Source: Microbacterium sp. (lineage in GTDB: Bacteria > Actinomycetota > Actinomycetes > Actinomycetales > Microbacteriaceae). From it: a stretch of DNA of 64,000 nucleotides. The stretch is taken from contig JAFKIL010000003.1 of the NCBI GenBank assembly GCA_017306415.1, forward strand, positions 682,001-746,000, in the 5' to 3' direction. The first letter of the stretch is position 1. Each line of letters starts with the position of its first letter. The notes under the pieces were generated by a model that worked only from the letters and a program-made list of their open reading frames with translations, searched no databases and was not told the DNA's origin. This document shows positions 8,618 through 18,471 of this stretch, one piece after another. Made by a program: the position numbers and the translations under genes.

Positions 8618-11370
8618 TCCGCTCCCATCTTGACGGTCGCCGCGGGCGACGCGCGCCGCGCGGCGAGCACCGCGACGATCGTCGCGATGCCGGTGACGAC
8701 GAGGAATCCGACCAGGACGACGGCGAGCTGCGCCGGGTCGGGCCGGATCGGCAGCGTCCCCTCGACCCCGGTGAACGGGGCCAGGTCGGTGGTCGCGACG
8801 ACCAGGGCCGGCATCGCGAGACCGAGCAGCGTCCCCACCACCACGCCCGCACCGACGATCGGCACGATCTCCCACGCGACGAGCGCGAGCGATGCGCGGG
8901 TGGACATCCCCATCGTTCGCAGCATCCCGATCACCCTGTTGCGCGACGGGGATGCGGTCACCGACCCCGCGAAGACGGCGATCGCGGCGAGGAGCGCACC
9001 GGCGACCGCGCCGCCGATCAGGGTCGCGCGCAGTCCCGACGCGGTCGGCGCCGCCTGGACGGCCGCGAGCTCGGCGGCGACGTCGTCGACGATCGCGTCG
9101 GGGGCGGTGGTGCGCACCGCCGAAGCCACGGCGGCGGGGTCCGCACCGGACCGGAGGTCGATGAGCAGCGTCGCCGGGGTGAAGGAGCCCTGACCGACGT
9201 CGGTCGTGAAGGCGCGGTCGACGAGCACCCAGGCATCAGGGGGGCCGAGCGCCGAGTCGGTCGGCAGGATCCCGACGACCCGGACCTCGACGAGGCCGAG
9301 GCGGAGATCGGCACCGACGGGGCGGCCCTGCGCGAGATCGCGCGAGATGACGACGGGAACGCGGCCGTCCACCTTGCGGCCGAGGTCGGCAGGAACCGCC
9401 GCACGCTGCGCGTGCAGGCTCTTCGCGTCCGTGAGGAGGACGGTCGTGTCGTCGGTCACGCCGTTGAGGCCGAGGCTGAGGTGGCCCGCCTCCGCGATCG
9501 GCGCGACGCCCGCGACGCCTTCGGTCGCGGCGATGCGCCGCTGCTGCGCGGCGGTGAAGATCGTCCCCGAGGCACGGACGTCCGCCCCGACGGTGTGCTC
9601 GGCCTGCGCGCGCGAGCCGCCGTCGACGGTGGACAGGACCACCGAGGAGAACACGGCGACCGACATCCCGACGACGACGGCGAGCGCGGCCGCGACCCCG
9701 AGCGCAGGATCACGGAGCGCCCGCGCCGTCCCGACGAAGGCGACCAGTCCGGACCCGCGGCGGGTCAGTGCGGCGACCGCCTGCAGCGCGGGCGGGAGGA
9801 TCCACAGCACCACGACGCTCGCGGCGAGCGCGAGGAGGAGGGGGGTGAGCGCCAGCAGGAGGTCGAACCCCGGCGTCTCCAGCCGCCCGCGGCGGATGAG
9901 CAGGAAGGCGGCGAGGGCTGCGACGGCGATCATCAGAACGGACGCCGCGAGCCGGATGCCGCCGCGCGCACGCGCGGAGAGGTCGCGGCGGGCCGTGCGG
10001 AAGCTCCGGCGACCGCCCAGCACCGCGAAGAGCACCGGGGGGACGAGCCCGATCAGGAGCGGCACCAGCCACGCCGCCGCTCCCGCCGGCACCGGCACCG
10101 CGAGGGCGGCGACGACGGCGCCGATGGCCGCCGCGGGGAGCCCGAGGACGAGGCCCTCGACCGCCGCGGTGCCGCGCAGCTGCCGTCCGCTCGCTCCGCG
10201 GGCAGCGGCGAGCGCCAGCACGGCGCTGCGGCGCTCGATGACGGCGCGGACGCCGAGCGCGAAGACGGCAAGGACCACCCCGATCGGACCGGAGACGCAG
10301 ATCGACAGCAGCGAGACGGTCGCGGCCACGCGCGCGAGCGAGGTGTCGATCGCCCGATCGAGCTGCGACTGCAGGGACACGAGCGCCGTCACTCCCGGGA
10401 TGTCGGACGGGATGCTCAGTTGATTCTGGTTGATCCCGCGGAGGTCCGCGGCCAGCGCCCGCGCGTTGTCCGTCGTCACCGCATCCGCGGCGATCGGGTA
10501 CCACATCGTGGTCGTCAGGTTCACGCCCGCCTGTTCGAACGCGGCCACCGTCGCGGGCTCGACGTACCCGATGCCGGTGAACACGGGCGGGTTGTTGCCG
10601 TCGTCGAAGAGGTCCGCCCGGATGGTCGAGGGCGTGCTGGACCAGTAGTCGCCGCCGGGGTCGCGAGGGGCGAACAGCCCGCTGATGCGCACCGTGCCCA
10701 GCGCCTGCGTGCGGACGAGGTCGCCGACCGACAGGCGCATCGTCCGGGCGGTGTCCTCGGAGAGGATCATTTCGATCGGCGCGTCATCCGTCGCGGCGAG
10801 CCCCGCCTCCTGACCAGGCGACCCGGTAGGCAGCGACCACCGCTTCGGCGCGTCGCCCTTCGTGATGCGCAGGTGCGTCAGGTAGCCGGGGTCCGCCGCC
10901 GCACGCAGCTTGAGGGTGCCCGGTGGCGTGACGCCGGACGGCGCCTCTGCCGGGGTGGAGTCCGCCATCCGCACCACGTAGCGGGGGTCCTGCAGGACGC
11001 CGCGCAACGGCTGCCGCTGCTTCTCCCGCGCCGCTGACAGCGCCGCGTCGAGCCGCCCGTACACGTTCTTCACGGCGTCGTCGGTCTGCGGGCCGGCCGG
11101 ATCCGCGCCGATCGGGAACGACGACAGCACGCCTTTGACGTCCCGCAGCGGGGCGGAGAGCCCCTCGGCAGCGAATCGGAGGTCCGCACGGGAGAGCTCG
11201 GCGACCGCCCGCGGGACCGCGCCGGCGACCACGGCGACGAGCAGCGTGAGCACGGCGACGAGCAGCGACACCGCGGCATCCGCCCGCACGGTGCGCAGGA
11301 GCAGCCGGGGCGCGGAGGTCAGCGCGGCGGGTCTCCCCCGGCCGCCGGCGCGCGCGGCGTCGCCGCTCAT
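8614..11370 (-). CDS. FtsX-type ABC transporter permease (large, two-domain)
   Basis: A 918-residue permease. One N-terminal membrane segment (about 33-52) is followed by a large extracytoplasmic domain of some 240 residues, a first FtsX-like membrane block (SICVSGPIGVVLAVFALGVRAVIERRSA), further central membrane segments, a second extracytoplasmic domain, and a C-terminal FtsX block near the end (GMLRTMGMSTRASLALVAWEIVPIVG). This duplicated layout is that of MacB-like or LolCE-like exporters in actinobacteria. It overlaps both neighbours by 4 bases. The start at MSGDAARAGG is fixed by the ATGA overlap at 11367-11370. Confidence 0.87.
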   Translation of the reverse strand: MSGDAARAGGRGRPAALTSAPRLLLRTVRADAAVSLLVAVLTLLVAVVAGAVPRAVAELSRADLRFAAEGLSAPLRDVKGVLSSFPIGADPAGPQTDDAVKNVYGRLDAALSAAREKQRQPLRGVLQDPRYVVRMADSTPAEAPSGVTPPGTLKLRAAADPGYLTHLRITKGDAPKRWSLPTGSPGQEAGLAATDDAPIEMILSEDTARTMRLSVGDLVRTQALGTVRISGLFAPRDPGGDYWSSTPSTIRADLFDDGNNPPVFTGIGYVEPATVAAFEQAGVNLTTTMWYPIAADAVTTDNARALAADLRGINQNQLSIPSDIPGVTALVSLQSQLDRAIDTSLARVAATVSLLSICVSGPIGVVLAVFALGVRAVIERRSAVLALAAARGASGRQLRGTAAVEGLVLGLPAAAIGAVVAALAVPVPAGAAAWLVPLLIGLVPPVLFAVLGGRRSFRTARRDLSARARGGIRLAASVLMIAVAALAAFLLIRRGRLETPGFDLLLALTPLLLALAASVVVLWILPPALQAVAALTRRGSGLVAFVGTARALRDPALGVAAALAVVVGMSVAVFSSVVLSTVDGGSRAQAEHTVGADVRASGTIFTAAQQRRIAATEGVAGVAPIAEAGHLSLGLNGVTDDTTVLLTDAKSLHAQRAAVPADLGRKVDGRVPVVISRDLAQGRPVGADLRLGLVEVRVVGILPTDSALGPPDAWVLVDRAFTTDVGQGSFTPATLLIDLRSGADPAAVASAVRTTAPDAIVDDVAAELAAVQAAPTASGLRATLIGGAVAGALLAAIAVFAGSVTASPSRNRVIGMLRTMGMSTRASLALVAWEIVPIVGAGVVVGTLLGLAMPALVVATTDLAPFTGVEGTLPIRPDPAQLAVVLVGFLVVTGIATIVAVLAARRASPAATVKMGAE

Positions 11371-14084
11371 CGCGTCACCTCCGCCGCGGTGAGGGTGACG
11401 GCCTGCCGGCGCACCTGGGCGCCGTAGCCCGCGAGGATCGCCGCGATCGCGACGATCACCCCGGCGAGCGAGAGGCCGAGCCCGAGCGCGTCGACGTGGA
11501 GCGGGACCGCCGCCCCGGCGAAGGGGTCCAGGATCGCCGCCCGCGCCAGGCCGGGGACGAGGAGGAAGCTCGTCGCGGCGCCGCCCACGAGAGCGACGAC
11601 GACGGCCGCCCCCGCCACCACCCCGAGCTCCAGCCGGCGCATCCCCGCGAGCCGGCGCGGCGGCATGCCGAGCGCTCGGAGGACGACGACCTCGTCGGCG
11701 CGCATCCGCAGCAGCTCCCCGGCCACCGCGCCCAGCGCGACGAGCGCGAGCACGGCGCCCCCGATCATGCCGGCCCACAGCGCCCTCGGCACCGAGGCGA
11801 GCACCTCCACCGACGTGCCGAGGCGCGGCCCGGCGACCGTGCTGCCGGGGACGGCGGCGCGGATGCGGGACGCCGTCGCCACGGGGTCCGCGCTCGACGC
11901 CCAGATCCCGGTCGGCGCCACCGCCGCGCCGCCCGCACGCAGCGTCGCCACCTGGAGGGCGCGGAGGTCGACGAGCAGCCCCCGGTTCCCCGGCGATCCG
12001 GGCACCTGGTCGACGATCGCGGTGACCTTGGCGGGGAACGAACCGGGGACGACGCCGATGTCGAGGTTCGGCGTCTCGCCGACGTGGGCCGAGATCGTGC
12101 GCGCGAACGCACGGGACAGGACGACGGGGACGGCGGTCGCGTCCGCGGGCTGGAGCCGCAGTCCCGTCGCGGAGAAGAGCTGCCCGGCGTAGCCGAGGGG
12201 GCCGGACGCCGTCGCCTGTCCGTTGATGGTCGTGCCGGGCGAGAGCGTCCACGGCGCGGTGGGGAGGAGGTCGTCCGCCTCGCCGCCGGCCACCACCGAG
12301 AACGCGCTCACGACGCCCGACACCTCGACGAGCTCGCCCGGCGCCCCGACGGGCTGCAGCTGCGCGTCGAGGGCGACCAGCGCCCGCGCGACGCCGTCGC
12401 CCGGAAGGCGGGCACTGACGACCGCCGGTGAGGACGACGGGACCGAGAACGCGGCCTCGGCCACGAGCCCGGAGGCGTCGACGAGCTGCGCCGTGAGGAC
12501 GGGGACGGCGCCCGTCCATGCCACGGTGGCCGTGAGCGCGGTCGCCGTCGCGGGCAGCGGCACGACGGCCGGCTCCGCGGCGAGGTCCTTCGCGAGCCGT
12601 GCGGTGTCGACGGCGCCGAGGGCCGTGGTTCCGGAGGCGACGAGACCCGCCGCCGGGACCGCGGTCACGTGCACGGTCGACTCGTCCTGGAGCGCCCCGC
12701 TGAGCGACGCAACCGGTGCGGCCGCACCCACTCCGGGCACCGCGGCGACCTTCGCGACGTCGGTCGTGCCGGTCACGACGAGGTCGGCCCCCGCGTGCAG
12801 CCCGGCGGTCCGGGTGGACGCCGTCTCCCATGTCGGCTGATACGTCGCGGCCAGCACGATACCCCCGCCGGCCAGCGCGATCACCACGAAGGGGGACGCG
12901 ATCATGCGGACGCGCCGGGAGACCTCGCGCGCGACCGTGGTCGCCCGGATGCCGTCGCCCCGTGCGGCGATGCGCTCGACGCCGGCCGCGACGACCGGGA
13001 CGAGCGCGAGCCCCGCCACCGCCACCACCGCGAGGCACAGCGCGGGCGCCAGCACCGCCAGCGGATCCACCTCCGCCCCCGCGGCCGTGGGAGAGAGGGG
13101 CGAGCCGAACTGCAGGAACCGCCACAGCGACAGGGCGGCCGCGGCGACGAGGAGCAGCACGAGCGCGGGCGCAGCCAGACGGCGCACCCGCCCGGTCTCG
13201 TCGGCCGCGCCGCGACGGAACGTGCGACGGGCCGAGGCGAGTGCGACCCCCGTGACGAGGGCGACGGCCACCGCCACGACGGCCACGGCGACGGATGCCG
13301 CGGGCACGGGGTCCGTGGACGGCGAGCCGATGGCGGTTAGCACACCGAGCGCGACGCCGGTGCCGGCCGCCGCGCCGAGCCCGGCGACGACCGCGGTCTC
13401 GGCCGCGGTCGTCCACCCCACGCGGGCCGCCGACGCCCCGCGCGAACGCAGCAGGGACGTCTCGCGGGTGCGCACGCCGTCGAGGAGCCGGCCGAGCTCG
13501 GCGAGCGTCACCAGGCCGATCGCCGCGACGAGCAGCAGCGGAACCGGCTCGACGGCCGCCAGCGGCGCGATCGCGACCTGGAGCGCGGCCGCGTGCTCGT
13601 CGAGCGTGCCGGACTTCTCGATACCCTGCGACCCCACGACGGCGTCGGCGAGCAGGGCCTTGAGGATGCGGTCGCCGACCGTGGCGAGAGCGGGCAGGTC
13701 GGCGGGCGTCACCTGACGCGCGATCGGGGTGATGGTCCAGACCGTGTCGTCGCCGTTCGCCGCCGGCGCGGCGGTCACCCGGACCGGCATGCCGGGCCCG
13801 CCCGCCCGCACCAGCTCGCGGTCGATGATCGCGCGCGCCCGCGCATCCTGCCGCCCGGCGTCGTCCGCCGTGGGGGCGTCGTAGCGCAGCTCCGCCGACG
13901 ACCCTTCGAGGGCCGCGATGCCCGCGGACACGGCCTGGCGCGCCTGGGCGCCGAGGTAGCCGACGAGCCCCGTCCCGAGGGCGGCGAGCAGCAGGCAGAC
14001 GCCCAGCAGCGCGGCGAAGAGCGCGCTGTGGGCGCGGACCCGTCGCACTGCCAGCACGATCGCCACCCTATGCGACGACGTCAC
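11367..14084 (-). CDS. FtsX-type ABC transporter permease (second large permease)
   Basis: A 905-residue protein with the same plan as the next permease: N-terminal membrane segment (ALFAALLGVCLLLAALGTGL), extracytoplasmic domain, first FtsX block with the typical RSRGASAARVGWTTAAE cytoplasmic loop, central segments, second extracytoplasmic domain, and a C-terminal FtsX block (VVVLRALGMPPRRLAGMRRLELG). Two non-identical large permeases and two ATPases suggest a heterodimeric exporter. The start chosen is the GTG that overlaps the regulator stop as GTGA (14081-14084). Confidence 0.85.
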   Translation of the reverse strand: MTSSHRVAIVLAVRRVRAHSALFAALLGVCLLLAALGTGLVGYLGAQARQAVSAGIAALEGSSAELRYDAPTADDAGRQDARARAIIDRELVRAGGPGMPVRVTAAPAANGDDTVWTITPIARQVTPADLPALATVGDRILKALLADAVVGSQGIEKSGTLDEHAAALQVAIAPLAAVEPVPLLLVAAIGLVTLAELGRLLDGVRTRETSLLRSRGASAARVGWTTAAETAVVAGLGAAAGTGVALGVLTAIGSPSTDPVPAASVAVAVVAVAVALVTGVALASARRTFRRGAADETGRVRRLAAPALVLLLVAAAALSLWRFLQFGSPLSPTAAGAEVDPLAVLAPALCLAVVAVAGLALVPVVAAGVERIAARGDGIRATTVAREVSRRVRMIASPFVVIALAGGGIVLAATYQPTWETASTRTAGLHAGADLVVTGTTDVAKVAAVPGVGAAAPVASLSGALQDESTVHVTAVPAAGLVASGTTALGAVDTARLAKDLAAEPAVVPLPATATALTATVAWTGAVPVLTAQLVDASGLVAEAAFSVPSSSPAVVSARLPGDGVARALVALDAQLQPVGAPGELVEVSGVVSAFSVVAGGEADDLLPTAPWTLSPGTTINGQATASGPLGYAGQLFSATGLRLQPADATAVPVVLSRAFARTISAHVGETPNLDIGVVPGSFPAKVTAIVDQVPGSPGNRGLLVDLRALQVATLRAGGAAVAPTGIWASSADPVATASRIRAAVPGSTVAGPRLGTSVEVLASVPRALWAGMIGGAVLALVALGAVAGELLRMRADEVVVLRALGMPPRRLAGMRRLELGVVAGAAVVVALVGGAATSFLLVPGLARAAILDPFAGAAVPLHVDALGLGLSLAGVIVAIAAILAGYGAQVRRQAVTLTAAEVTR

Positions 14085-17000
14085 CTCGTCCGGAGCAGCT
14101 CGAGGGCGCGTGCCGTCATCGCCGCCCGGTCGAGCCGCCCGGCGGCCGCGCGGACGGCGGCCACGGCATCCGCACCGGCGAGGTCCGTCGCCCGCCGGAA
14201 GTGCTCGTCGAGGTGGAGGCTCGGCAGGTCCTGACGCGAGCCCAGGCCCTCCGCGATGGCGAGGGCCTCCAGGCCGCTCTCGCGGTGGGCCGGGGATCGC
14301 ACCGCCCACGCGGACCAGCCCGCGAGCACGGTGCCGAGCACCGGCCGGTCGATGAACTGCGACCGGACTCGCACGGTCGCGAGGGCCCGCGTCCGCAGGC
14401 GACGCGCCCACTCGTCGATGCGGGCGGCGGGGAGGGACTCGTCCATGGCGGTGGCGGCGACGAGCGCCGCCACCGTCGTCGCATACCACGGGGACGCGCG
14501 CTGGCTGCGGGTGTCGAACCAGGCCATCGCCTTCTCGTACAGCTCGGCGGCGAGCATCCGGTCTCCGGAGGCGCGTTCGAGCTCGGCGAGGCCCAGCCAG
14601 CCGAGCGAGGACAGCTCGAGCCCGTCCTCGGTGAGTTCGCGAGTCGCCGTCATCTCGACGTAGAGCTCCCGCGCCTCGTCGAAGCGGCCCAGGCTGATGA
14701 GGTTGCCGCCGCGGATCCAGGACAGCTGGCGCAGCTGGCCGTCGGCCTCGAAGGCTGCCAGCTCGCCGGCGGCGCGGTCGAGCCAGGCGAGCGCCTCCGC
14801 GGGCTCGTGCACCTGACTGGCCAGCTGCCCGGACGACACCGCCGACATCGCGGCGAACCACGGGTTGTCCACGATCGCGGCGAGCTCCCACGCGCGGGCG
14901 GCGGCATCCCTCGCCACCGCCGTGTCGCCGTCGTTCTCGGCGTACTGCGCGAGGACGGTCTCCCCCACGAGCGCCAGCGTCGGGTCGTCCGACGCCCGCA
15001 GCCGCTCCACCTCGGCCTGCGCCCGCGACGGGTCGCCCATGACCGACAGCAGGTCGGCGTAGGCGCCGAGCATGGGGGTGAGCGGGGCCCGCCGGCGGAG
15101 GATGCGCAGCCGTGCCCGCAGGCGGAGCGCCCGCGGGTCGTCGGTCACCATGGCGACCACGGCGGCCAGGAGCAGGACCGTGGCCAGCGCGTCGGCCGGG
15201 ACGGCCGCCGCATCCACCCGGGCGACCGCCTCCAGCGCGGGCGGCCCGAAGGCCTGCAGCTCGGAGAAGGATCCGCGCACGATCCACGACTGGCTGAGGA
15301 GGGCGAACAGCACGACCGCGGTGGCGTCGTCCTCCGCATCCATCGCGTGCCGCACGACGGCGATGAGGTTGTCGTGCTCGGCGCGCAGGAGTCGCGCGCC
15401 CTCGACCGAGAAGGCATCCGGTCCCCGCTCGTCCGCGAACGCGAGCGCCCAGCCCACCACCGCATCCCACGCGGCGCCCTCCGCGCCGTCGGCCGCGAGA
15501 CGCGACAGCCCGAACTCGCGCACGGTCTCCAGCATCCGGAAGCGGACGCCGCCCGAGCGGGGGTCGTCCGCGACGACGAGGAGGGACTGGGCCACGAGCC
15601 GGTCGAGCAGGTCGTCCGCCGATTCCTCGATGAGGACACCGGCGGCGGTGTCCGCCGAGAACCCGCCGGGCAGCAGGGAGAGGGTCGCGAGCGCGGTGCG
15701 GGAGTCGGGGTCGAGCAGGTCCCAGCTCCACCGGATGACGGCCTCCAGGGTGCGGTGGCGCTCCGGGGCGGTCCGGTCGCCGGTGACCAGGAGGGCGAAG
15801 CGGTCCTGGAGCCGCGCCTCGATCTGCTCGGGGGTCATCGTGCGCACGCGCGCGGCGGCGAGCTCGATCGCCAGCGGGAGCCCGTCGAGGTGATCGCACA
15901 GCCGCGTCACGACGTCGAGCGGCAGCACCGCGCCGGGGCGCACGGCGCGCGCCCGCTCGAGGAAGAGGCGCACCGCCGGACCGGCCTCCGCGTCGCCGTC
16001 CACCCCTCCCGTCGGGAGCGGGTCGAGCGGATACACCTGCTCGGCGGCGACGGCCAGCGGCGTGCGGCTGGTGGCGAGGACCCGCAGTGCGGGCACCGCC
16101 GCGAGCATGTCGGCGACCCATGCGGCGACGCCGTCCACGACCTGCTCGCAGTTGTCCAGGACCAGCAGCGTCGGCCGCTCGCCGAGGACCGCGGCGACAC
16201 GGGCGCGCAGGTCCGGGCGCGAGCGCGCGTCCGCCAGCCTCCCGCCCGGGCTCGCCTCCGAGATGCCGAGCGCGGCGGCGATCGCCAGCGGGACGTCGTC
16301 GTCGGCCCGCACGCTCGCGAGAGGGACGACGACGACGGCTGGCGAGGCGGATGCCGCGGCCGCCGCCTGCGCGAGCCGGGTCTTGCCGAGTCCCCCGGCG
16401 CCCAGGATCGTCACCAGACGGGACCGCGTCAGCTGCGCGGCGACCTCCTCGAGGGCGCCCGCTCGGCCGATGAGCTCGTTGGGGGCGGCGCGCAGTCCGA
16501 TGCGCACCCGCGCGCGCACCTCGGCGTCACCGCCGCGCAGGAGCCGCGTGTTCAGGTTCGTGAGCTCCGGGCCCGGCGAGCTGCCGAGGTCGTCGCGCAG
16601 GCGCGTGCGCAGCGCCGCGAAGACGCCGAGCGCCTCGGCGCCGCGCGCGTCCGCGGCGAGGGCCGTCATGAGCTCGCCGTGCAGCGCCTCGTCGTAGGGC
16701 CGGACCGCCGCGAGACCCGCCAGCACCGCCGCTCCCTCGCCGGGTCGCCCGCCGGCCACGAGGGCACGGGCGCGGCCGGTGTCGACGCGTACGCGCAGCG
16801 TCGCCGCGGCATCCGCCAGTTCGTCGGCCACCGGCGCGGCGGCCACGTCGGGCCCGGCCTCGCCGCGCCACAGCCCGAGTGCCTCGTCGAAGAGCGCGAG
16901 CCCCGCCGCGTCGCCGGGCACGAGCCGTTCCGCGGCGGCGCACAGGCGCCGGGCGCGGGAGAGGTCGACCTCGTCGTCCGGCACGCCCAGCGCGTAGCCG

Positions 17001-17266
17001 GACGGGTCGCTGCGCACGAGGTCCGGGCCGGCGGCGGCGCGCAGACGCGAGACGAGGGTCTGGAGCGCGCCGCGGGGGTTCTGCGGCCGATCCTCGCCCC
17101 ACACGTCCGCGGTGAGGGCCTCGACGCTGCGCGACCGCGACCCGGAGAGCGCGAGCGCGGCGACGAGCGCCCTGGCGGTCGCGCCCGGGAGGTCGACGGG
17201 GCGGCCGTCCGGCGTCGTCACGGCGACCGGGCCGAGCACGGCCACCCGCGGGGCGTCCTGCGTCAC
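14081..17266 (-). CDS. AfsR/SARP-type transcriptional regulator (BTAD, NB-ARC, TPR)
   Basis: A 1061-residue regulator. Residues 1-90 look like the OmpR-type winged helix of SARP proteins (PRGALQTLVSRLRAAAGPDL), followed by a BTAD helical domain to about 250. A P-loop NTPase follows, with ILGAGGLGKTRLAQ, LLVLDNCEQV and the GLPLAIELAAARVRTM block typical of NB-ARC/STAND regulators, then TPR-like helices in the last 400 residues. It would activate transcription in response to a ligand or nucleotide state. It is the first gene of the five-gene ABC unit, translationally coupled to it, so self-contained regulation of the exporter is likely. The GTG start at MTQDAPRVAVLG was chosen because homology to SARPs begins there; no clear Shine-Dalgarno is seen. 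Confidence 0.87.
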   Translation of the reverse strand: MTQDAPRVAVLGPVAVTTPDGRPVDLPGATARALVAALALSGSRSRSVEALTADVWGEDRPQNPRGALQTLVSRLRAAAGPDLVRSDPSGYALGVPDDEVDLSRARRLCAAAERLVPGDAAGLALFDEALGLWRGEAGPDVAAAPVADELADAAATLRVRVDTGRARALVAGGRPGEGAAVLAGLAAVRPYDEALHGELMTALAADARGAEALGVFAALRTRLRDDLGSSPGPELTNLNTRLLRGGDAEVRARVRIGLRAAPNELIGRAGALEEVAAQLTRSRLVTILGAGGLGKTRLAQAAAAASASPAVVVVPLASVRADDDVPLAIAAALGISEASPGGRLADARSRPDLRARVAAVLGERPTLLVLDNCEQVVDGVAAWVADMLAAVPALRVLATSRTPLAVAAEQVYPLDPLPTGGVDGDAEAGPAVRLFLERARAVRPGAVLPLDVVTRLCDHLDGLPLAIELAAARVRTMTPEQIEARLQDRFALLVTGDRTAPERHRTLEAVIRWSWDLLDPDSRTALATLSLLPGGFSADTAAGVLIEESADDLLDRLVAQSLLVVADDPRSGGVRFRMLETVREFGLSRLAADGAEGAAWDAVVGWALAFADERGPDAFSVEGARLLRAEHDNLIAVVRHAMDAEDDATAVVLFALLSQSWIVRGSFSELQAFGPPALEAVARVDAAAVPADALATVLLLAAVVAMVTDDPRALRLRARLRILRRRAPLTPMLGAYADLLSVMGDPSRAQAEVERLRASDDPTLALVGETVLAQYAENDGDTAVARDAAARAWELAAIVDNPWFAAMSAVSSGQLASQVHEPAEALAWLDRAAGELAAFEADGQLRQLSWIRGGNLISLGRFDEARELYVEMTATRELTEDGLELSSLGWLGLAELERASGDRMLAAELYEKAMAWFDTRSQRASPWYATTVAALVAATAMDESLPAARIDEWARRLRTRALATVRVRSQFIDRPVLGTVLAGWSAWAVRSPAHRESGLEALAIAEGLGSRQDLPSLHLDEHFRRATDLAGADAVAAVRAAAGRLDRAAMTARALELLRTR

Positions 17267-17395
17267 GAAGAGGAGCCTAGCCGCGGCATCCGACCGCACC
17301 CGCCCCCGGCCGACCGGGATGCGGCGTGCCCTCAGGGTGGCGTCGGAGGCGTCGGGCACACTGGAGGGACGCACCCGCTCGGGCGAAGGGAGACG

Positions 17396-17926
17396 ATGGT
17401 GAGCTTTATCGACGGATACGATCCCGACACTCTCCGCGAGGTCGTCGACCTCCGCCACTGCCGCGAGCGCCTCGACGAGATCGGCGAGCAGCGCAGCCTT
17501 CCGGCCCTGCTGGAGCGCGTCTGGCTGCTGAAGGTGCTCGACCGTCTCGACGACGGGCTGGTGATCGCCGAGCAGGCCGTCCGCCAGGCGCGCATGGCCG
17601 GCACGCGGAAGGATCTGCTGCGCGCGCGCATCCTGCACGCGACGATCCTGCAGTACCGCGGGGCGTACGCCGCCGCCGATCAGGAGCTCACCACGTGCGC
17701 CGAGGAGGCCGAGGGCCAGGGCTGGGCGGGCATCGCCGCGTTCGCGTACCAGCACCGCGGCAAGGTCAACTTCGACGCCGGCGACTTCGACGCGGCGCGC
17801 AGCGACTTCAAGCGCGCGCTCTTCCTGCGGCAGGAGTCCGGCGCCGCGGACGACCAGCTCGAGTCCACGCTGCTCGCGATCGACGCCGCCGACCGGCGCC
17901 GGGTCACCGCATCCGTCGCCAGCTGA
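17396..17926 (+). CDS. Small TPR-type helical protein
   Basis: A 176-residue, helix-rich protein with TPR-like pairs (RVWLLKVLDRLDDGLVIAEQAVRQAR; ILHATILQYRGAYAAADQELTTCAEEA; YQHRGKVNFDAGDFDAARSDFKRALFLRQ). It probably mediates protein contacts; no enzyme motif is seen. A strong Shine-Dalgarno (GAAGGGAG) precedes the ATG by about 5 bases. It is divergent from the SARP-type regulator, with 129 bases between the starts, so both promoters share that gap. Confidence 0.75.
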   Translation: MVSFIDGYDPDTLREVVDLRHCRERLDEIGEQRSLPALLERVWLLKVLDRLDDGLVIAEQAVRQARMAGTRKDLLRARILHATILQYRGAYAAADQELTTCAEEAEGQGWAGIAAFAYQHRGKVNFDAGDFDAARSDFKRALFLRQESGAADDQLESTLLAIDAADRRRVTASVAS

Positions 17927-17964
17927 TCCGCTCTCCCGAGACGCACCGAGGTCTTCGCCGCCGC

Positions 17965-18453
17965 ATGTCCGATCTCCACCGGGTGCGCATCTGGGCCGAC
18001 GCCCTCATCGCCCACCACCTCGACGGCTCGTGGTCGTTCGCGTTCGACAACGCGAAGCGCCGGGCCGGTCAGTGCGACTACACGCACCGGCGCATCAGCG
18101 TGTCGCGCTACCTCGCCGCACGCTACGACGACGACACGAACCACCAGACACTGCTGCACGAGATCGCGCACGCCCTCGCCGGGCCGGGCGCCGGTCACGG
18201 TCCGCAGTGGAAGCGCGTGGCCCGCGAGCTCGGCTACGTGGGCGGCACGACGCACGACGGCGAGACCGCGACGGAGCTGGCGCCGTGGGTCGGGGTGTGC
18301 CCGGCCGGCCACGTCGCCTACCGGCACCGCCGTCCCGCGCGCGCGACGTCGTGCGTGAAGTGCGCACCGCGGTTCGACGCGCGCTACCTGTTCACATGGT
18401 CGCGCCGCGAGATCACGTCGGCCGCGCGCCGCGCCGCCGCGACCCCCCGCTGA
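17965..18453 (+). CDS. SprT-like zinc metalloprotease
   Basis: A 162-residue SprT-like protein. The zinc-binding HExxH is at 65-69 (LLHEIAHAL), with a third ligand candidate at H78 (GAGHGPQWK). A C-terminal zinc-ribbon-like part has the Cys pairs VCPAGH and TSCVKC, though only three Cys are evident. Relatives include eukaryotic Spartan, which degrades DNA-protein crosslinks; the role in bacteria is not settled. It starts 38 bases after the TPR gene and may be cotranscribed with it. Confidence 0.83.
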   Translation: MSDLHRVRIWADALIAHHLDGSWSFAFDNAKRRAGQCDYTHRRISVSRYLAARYDDDTNHQTLLHEIAHALAGPGAGHGPQWKRVARELGYVGGTTHDGETATELAPWVGVCPAGHVAYRHRRPARATSCVKCAPRFDARYLFTWSRREITSAARRAAATPR

Positions 18454-18471
18454 GCCGGACGTCGCATCCGG

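Noticed and set aside
8425-11037. Plus-strand open frame of 870 codons opposite the first large permease
   Set aside because: Composition is that of an antisense shadow (RDxDG-type low-complexity peptides); the permease on the other strand has clear membrane segments and coupled neighbours.
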